This document shows, in pieces, positions 59,204 to 64,000 of a stretch of DNA of 64,000 bases. The stretch comes from Phaeoceros laevis (taxonomy: Eukaryota; Anthocerotophyta; Anthocerotopsida; Notothyladales), in NCBI GenBank assembly GCA_049999765.1, contig JBNGIQ010009496.1:450404-514403 (forward strand), read 5' to 3'. The position numbers were made by a program, and so were the translations under genes. Position 1 is the first letter of the stretch. Every line of letters starts with the position of its first letter. The notes under the pieces were generated by a model. That model did not search any database. It worked only from the letters and a program-made list of their open reading frames with translations, and had not been told where the DNA came from.

Positions 59204-60105
59204 ATGTCTGACAAGCAGGCGGCGGAGTCGGATGCGGCCTTGATTGACTTCCTGGCATCGCTGGTGGATTACACTCCCACGGTACTCTCATCCATCTTGC
59301 CTGGCGGAAGAAAAAAGTCTCCAGAAAATAGTCTCTGTGCTCCCTATCATGATGGCTAACGGAATTGTCTTTGGCAGATTCCCGACGAGCTTGCCGAGCA
59401 CTACCTTAGTCGGAGCGGCTTCCAGTGTCCCGACATCCGTGTGTATGTTCTTCACGTCCACTCCCAGCTCTGCTCTGTCTGTCGTGTACTCGTACTGAAT
59501 GAAGCTGGGGTTTGTGGAGCTTGTGAGGGCTTTAGCCTGATATTGGACTTTGTACTCTCAGAACCAGGTTGGTGTCAGTGGCAGCGCAAAAGTTCATCGG
59601 CGAGATTGCCAGTGATGCACTGCAGTAAGTTGTTGGCTGCCTCTGGATGAAGGGCAAGAACCAAATAACCCTCGACTAACCAGGTAGGATGCTGCAGATA
59701 TTGCAAAATGAGGCAGTCTGGTGCGGCAAAAGACAAGCAGAAAGGTCAACCGGGCAAGGTATGGTGATCGATCGCTGTCCAGTTTGGTTGTGGAAGTGCA
59801 GGGAACGCGTTTTCAGGTTCGCTTCCTTTCACTGTATTTAACACTGAAATTCGTCTCTGAGCAGGATAAGAGGCTTGTTTTGACAACTGAGGACCTTGCT
59901 GCAGCTCTTGGAGAGGTGGGTGTGAGTCTGACCTTTGGTAACCTCAGTTCAACCTAGTGGTTTGCAGTTTTTGGATTTACAGCTTACGAGTTCCTGTCTT
60001 GCCAACCACCAACAGTATGGCGTCAATATAAAGAGGCAGGAATACTATGCAGACACTCCTGTGACGTCAGGGGCTGCCCCCTCCAAAGACAAAGCTACTG
60101 ACTGA
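59204..60105 (+). CDS. TAF10: TFIID/SAGA subunit TAF10
   Basis: Histone-fold subunit shared by TFIID and SAGA in the nucleus. Six exons, 59204-59281, 59378-59442, 59568-59624, 59698-59758, 59865-59915 and 60016-60105 (402 bases, 133 aa), phases consistent. The protein runs MSDKQAAESDAALIDFLASL, DYTPTIPDELAEHYLSRSGF, CPDIRVLVSVAAQKFIGEIA, SDALQYCKMRQSGAAKDK, DKRLVLTTEDLAAALGEYGV, NIKRQEYYADTP. This is full-length TAF10 as in other plants (~134 aa), with both parts of the histone fold. No oddities. Confidence 0.95.
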
Positions 60106-60941
60106 TCGACAAAAAGTGTTCTCCTTCTGTGGAGGTCGTCAGCTCGCTTTATTGTAGATTGGGAGGAAAGGCAGGAAGGAAGGTGGTTTTTATGGTGATT
60201 GACGGGGTACCTGCGCACCAAGTTGGGTACTTGTCAAGGAAGCTGAGCGCTGAAGCTCGGTCATAGTGAACATACATAACAAAAAGCATGTGCGTATCTA
60301 TAGCTGGATGACAACGAAGGAGGAGAACTTTTTTGCTGTAAAATTACCACATCTTTGAGATTCATTTCCAACCTCCCCACGTTGGAATTAAGGGAGGAGA
60401 AGGTTTATTTATCGTGCTTTGGGTAAAAACCACACTGCAACAAAATGAAAGGTTGAGCCAGGGAGGGAGAGCAGTAGTTTGATTACATGCCTTGGCAACT
60501 TGTTGTGCACTTGGGTTTTGCGAAGTGCCCTTCTTGGGGGATTCGGTACTCACGCATCGTTGCAAACTAATATAAACATCCTTACATATCTCGATAGAAT
60601 AAGTGGAGACAATAACGAAATGATCACGACACCCTTCGAGTCTCCTTTCCAGGTCTGCTGAGTTCGTTACGCCGGTATGTCAATGCTGGCCTCGAGTGAA
60701 CTTACCCTCGATTATCGACAAGTCAGAGGCATCCGAGACAGACAAAGGAGTTCGTTCCCTTGGTAGTTCCTCCAAGCCGTTAATGCACAGTTACTGACGA
60801 GTCTGGGGTTCGCAGCACAGCATCATCATCCTGTCGGACCCTCAAGGAGAAGTGAACGAGGAGGTCCAAGAGAAAGCCTCACGACAAGTGACAGAAAAGT
60901 GTTTTGGAAGCAAAAAGATTTTCGCAAACATCCATCTCATG
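60106..60941. other. Spacer between convergent TAF10 and WDR25 genes
   Basis: About 840 bp of 3' flanking sequence. Nothing recognised. Confidence 0.5.
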
Positions 60942-62610
60942 CTATGTATACACGCAGACAAGGCCATCCCAGCTGCACGTCGCTACTATAGAAGGCATGA
61001 AGGGATGATAAGAAGCATCAGTGCAGACTGAACTGGGCATTTCAAGTCTCCTCAACATCTTTGAAGTCCTCCAACTGTAGAGGCATGTAGATCCATCTGC
61101 GGATCCTGTGACTACATACTCACCATCCGGGCTGAAGTTACAGAGGATAGGAAAACCAGCAACTTGGTGCCCTTCGTATCGCTTGAACTTGTTCATCTTG
61201 AAAGGAGAACGCGCTGAGAAGATGGCAATGTAGTTACCATTTGATTGCGCTATGAAGCTTTCTTCGTGTGGGTGATAACGAACAGCTGGGCAGGTGAAAG
61301 CTTCTAGGTAAACCTAAACAACAATTAGGCAAGAGGCTCGGTCAACAAGACTACTGTGAGACATCAAGATGCCCACCAGGTCTTGAATGAAATGTTGCCA
61401 AAACCAAGGGTAAGGAATATCACTCACTTGATTCGACAAGGGAACCTGACTTTGAAAGTTCCACACCACCAGCGACTTCTCACTTGCATTCCTCTGGGCA
61501 AGATCTGAACTGGATACAAACTGCCGACCGTCATGGTGAAAGTCCAGGTCCAGAATTTGCCCCAAGCCTTTTGAGAAATGCATCTCCTTCTTCCCTGTTC
61601 TCAAGTCCCACAGCCTCAAAAACCCATCTGAGCCACCTGACAAGAAGGTGTGGCTTTGCTGAGGGTGGAACTTTGCTACGTTGACAAAGTTATCCTCTAC
61701 GCAGATTTGCTTCTGCGTGCCCGTCTCCACATCTGTCAGCCTTGCTGTCTTGTCGAAGCCACAGGTCAGGACAGCATCCCCATCAGGAGACCACTGCACA
61801 TCCCTAACAGAAGCTGTATGGGAGCCGATGCTTCTAACCCGCTGCTGGCCTGCTTCTTTCCAGGCATTCCAGATGTAGACCACCTTATCTATCCCAGCAG
61901 TGGCTAGCAGACAGCCTGCATAGCTACCCATTGTCAGTCAGGAGCTCGTCACATCCCAGCTGAAGAAATCGAATTCTAACACCACTACATGAACAGTGGA
62001 GTTCACAGACAAACCATGAGTTGGGGACCAGCGAACCGCATTGACACCCATTTCATGGCCTTCAAGTCGAGTGAGCAGGCGCTTGGGAAGATAATTCTCA
62101 AGCACGGCACCTTCTTGCACATACTGCAGTCTTCTGTGCATGTGCTTGGGCAGCTGCGAGCTTAGAATCGGCTCGAAACCTGCACCCAGCCAGATGAGAA
62201 GCAGCGCCCCTCGTCACTCCACGGCAGCACCTAAAAGCAACTGCAACATGAGAAGGCAGGCAGCAAAATCAGGGGTGCCAGGGAAAGACAGAGGAACCAG
62301 GTAATGGCAAGACCGTAGGAGGAGACACAACGGCAGGGCCACTGGAGGCTTCCGCTGCCGCTGCGGCCTGAGCCCTCTCCCGTTTAGACACATATCGGCC
62401 AGGAGCAGCAGGCTGTGGCGTCAGCAGCGGCCATGCTCCACCACGGGGCGAGGCAGCGCAGTGAAGCGGGAAGAGAGGGGCAGGCAGCGGGGGAGGAGGC
62501 AGCACGGGCCCGATGAGCCTGCTCCGCTTGGCTGCCCTGTCAAGCCCTCCATCGTCCTCGCCCTCTCCCTCGTGGTCCGAGGCCTCGTAGGCAGATAAGA
62601 GGGCCTCCAT
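60942..62610 (-). CDS. WD40-repeat protein, WDR25-like
   Basis: Four minus-strand exons, 62298-62610, 62015-62179, 61428-61915 and 60942-61313 (1338 bases, 445 aa), phases consistent. ATG 62610 gives MEALLSAYEASDHEGEGEDD. A Pro/Ala-rich N-terminus (~100 residues) is followed by WD repeats: RLLTRLEGHEMGVNAVRWSP, ATAGIDKVVYIWNAW, GSHTASVRDVQWSPDGDAVL, GGSDGFLRLWDLRTGK, FVSSSDLAQRNASEKSLVVW, FTCPAVRYHPHEESFIAQSN, RYEGHQVAGFPILCNFSPDG and GSADGSTCLYSW, ending IVATCSWDGLVCVYT. The order and C-terminus match WDR25, a relative of splicing factor PRP17/CDC40. The role of WDR25 is little known; a link to splicing is inference from the PRP17 resemblance. Confidence 0.9.
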
Positions 62611-63303
62611 TTGTGCAAATCCTCATCCGCGGGTTCAAAGCAGTCACCACACGCCGCCATCGCCTGTGCCAAGTGGCATGGTGGGAGAAGGGACGGGAGC
62701 ACGGGCTGCGCGCGAGCAGCAGCAGAGCGCATGAGGTCGGAAGGGAACGTCCAGTGGTGTCCCCCGATATGTTCGCCTATCACACACCGATCTCGTTACG
62801 GGGACAAGTTTTCTACTGCTCTTCACTTCGGCTGAAATGAAGTGAAATGAAAACCCTGACCCACGGCCACCAGAAAGCTGAGACAGTTGCTTGCATGCTC
62901 CGAACACCAGGCTAGGTCTTGGTTCTTTCGACGTGGTAGAGGCACGGAAGGTCATGGTAGGAGCATGGAATCAGAGCAATGAGTGGAACTTTGCTACGTC
63001 TCTGGATTCTAGCAGCATCTTATTATGTTACAAGTCTTACAACATATTGCCTGGGCTAACCTGTACTGTCAATTTATCTGGCAGAATTGAGTCATAAAAC
63101 CTACCAAAATGGGGTCCCTGCAGCATCAAATTTACAGTGCCAATGCGTGATGCAGGGAAGAGGACCGGGCTTTGCCTTTTTCCTAAAGAAGAAGGAAAGG
63201 AAGAAGACTAGGTATCTACAGCAGCCGAAGAAGGAAGTCTGAGCAAACAAACAATCGGTCTACTCATTCCTTTTTCTGAGCAAACAAACAATTGGTCCAC
63301 TCA
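62611..63303. other. Spacer between WDR25 and the third BPS1-like gene
   Basis: About 690 bp. It contains the WDR25 leader and promoter and the 3' flank of the BPS1-like gene. A ~30-bp direct repeat (ctgagcaaacaaacaat, then ggtc and actcat) occurs twice at ~63240 and ~63277. Confidence 0.55.
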
Positions 63304-64000
63304 TCAATTCCCTGAGAAAATAGTGAGGCAATCCAGGACAGTGATCCGATTTGTGACGAGAGACCGAAACAGGTCGTTGATCTGCTGCTCCAAGGCCACT
63401 GTCCCTGATTGAAGTTCTGTTGCAGAGGCCCCGAAGATTTCAACCAGCTTCCCAAGGTCGTTGATTTGTTCCTGCGAAAGAGGGAAGCTTGTTCTGTGAG
63501 AGAGCAAGGAGTCCAGGAAATGGTGCGCCTTGGTGACAGCCGTGTCCACGTTGTCGAGCTCCTGCAGCAGAGAGCACCCGTGGGAGGCCGTGGCCCTGCG
63601 CCGCTCTGTCTCCTCCTTCACCTTGTGGATCAAGGACAGCAAAGCCGAGGACCAAAGCGGGTGGTGGTTCACCCCGATGTGGAAGAGAGGTTTCCGGGGG
63701 CGGAAGGAGATGGCGGCCAGAATGAGGCCGCAAATGTAGATGGTGACCACCTTGGCCCCGTAGACGGCCCCCAGGAAGCCCTGGCCCTGCATAGCCTCGT
63801 AGGGCTTGGGAGCCGCCAAGCGGTCCCCCATGGTGCGCAGCATGGAGCTGTAGGAGTCGAGGCGGGACCTGTTGTGGTGGTGGCTGCTGCCCCCCCCACC
63901 CTGCTGCTCCTCCTTCCTCCGAATAGCATCCTTGCAATCCAGGAGCGCGGCCCTGGCCCGCGCAGCCTGCACCTCCGTGGCGCGCTCCTGCTCCTGCCCC
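63304..64000 (-). CDS. BYPASS1 (BPS1)-family protein, C-terminal part (runs off window)
   Basis: The frame is open from the window edge to a stop at 63304, giving the last ~231 residues. Visible: ATEVQAARARAALLDCKDAI, a Gly/His-rich linker (GGGGSSHHHN), FLGAVYGAKVVTIYICGLIL (hydrophobic segment equivalent to FIAGIYAAKVTTVCILGVVY in the gene at 23.1 kb), CSLLQELDNVDTAVTKAHHF, and a C-terminal helix VALEQQINDLFRSLVTNRIT ending LDCLTIFSGN. The matching C-terminal helix and hydrophobic segment identify it as a third BPS1 relative. No intron in the visible part. Its start lies beyond 64000. Confidence 0.88.
   Translation of the reverse strand, partial: GQEQERATEVQAARARAALLDCKDAIRRKEEQQGGGGSSHHHNRSRLDSYSSMLRTMGDRLAAPKPYEAMQGQGFLGAVYGAKVVTIYICGLILAAISFRPRKPLFHIGVNHHPLWSSALLSLIHKVKEETERRRATASHGCSLLQELDNVDTAVTKAHHFLDSLLSHRTSFPLSQEQINDLGKLVEIFGASATELQSGTVALEQQINDLFRSLVTNRITVLDCLTIFSGN

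Overview
This is nuclear DNA of a land plant. The evidence is spliced genes with GT-AG introns of roughly 80-860 bp, two intronless PLS-class pentatricopeptide-repeat (PPR) genes, a DUF247 gene, three BYPASS1-like genes, a clade-D PP2C, a lipid-transfer protein and a plastid-type LL-diaminopimelate aminotransferase. A complete kinesin-2 (KIF3B/FLA8-type) gene implies flagellated sperm, so a seed-free plant. The style of the long PPR protein suggests a fern or lycophyte with a compact genome. That last step is inference. Two N gaps (10 and 100 bases) show this is draft assembly.

Layout. 0-10.4 kb: 3' part of pyridoxal kinase (+), guanylyl-cyclase-1/GUCD1-like gene (+), RCC1-repeat gene (-) whose first intron holds three ~245-bp tandem repeats, and a PGG-domain membrane protein (+) followed by a decayed partial copy. 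10.5-16 kb: transposon-like and unassigned sequence, including a pogo/Tigger-like element with 17-bp terminal repeats. 16-24.5 kb: two BYPASS1-like genes, one giant (1478 aa), separated by an LTR and LINE scrap. 26-27.4 kb: PP2C with a gap in its N-terminus. 30.4-31.6 kb: unrecognised membrane protein. 31.8-38.5 kb: LL-DAP aminotransferase (-) divergent from a DYW-class PPR (+), ribosomal protein bL20 (-), and a secreted lipid-transfer protein (+). 38.5-43.9 kb: kinesin-2 (-). 44.7-46.9 kb: an AT-rich, fully spliceable gene of unknown function, with a duplicated and broken 3' end at 53.9-55.3 kb. 50.1-51.7 kb: DUF247 protein. 55.3-58.7 kb: 1115-aa PPR protein (-). 59.2-60.1 kb: TAF10 (+). 60.9-62.6 kb: WDR25-like WD40 protein (-). 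63.3-64 kb: 3' end of a third BYPASS1-like gene (-).

The genes do not form an operon-like unit; most are unrelated housekeeping or plant-lineage genes. Exon boundaries were set by hand from splice consensus, reading-phase continuity and remembered family conservation. Every multi-exon model given as complete has consistent phases and sums to whole codons. No tRNA, rRNA or CRISPR array was recognised.
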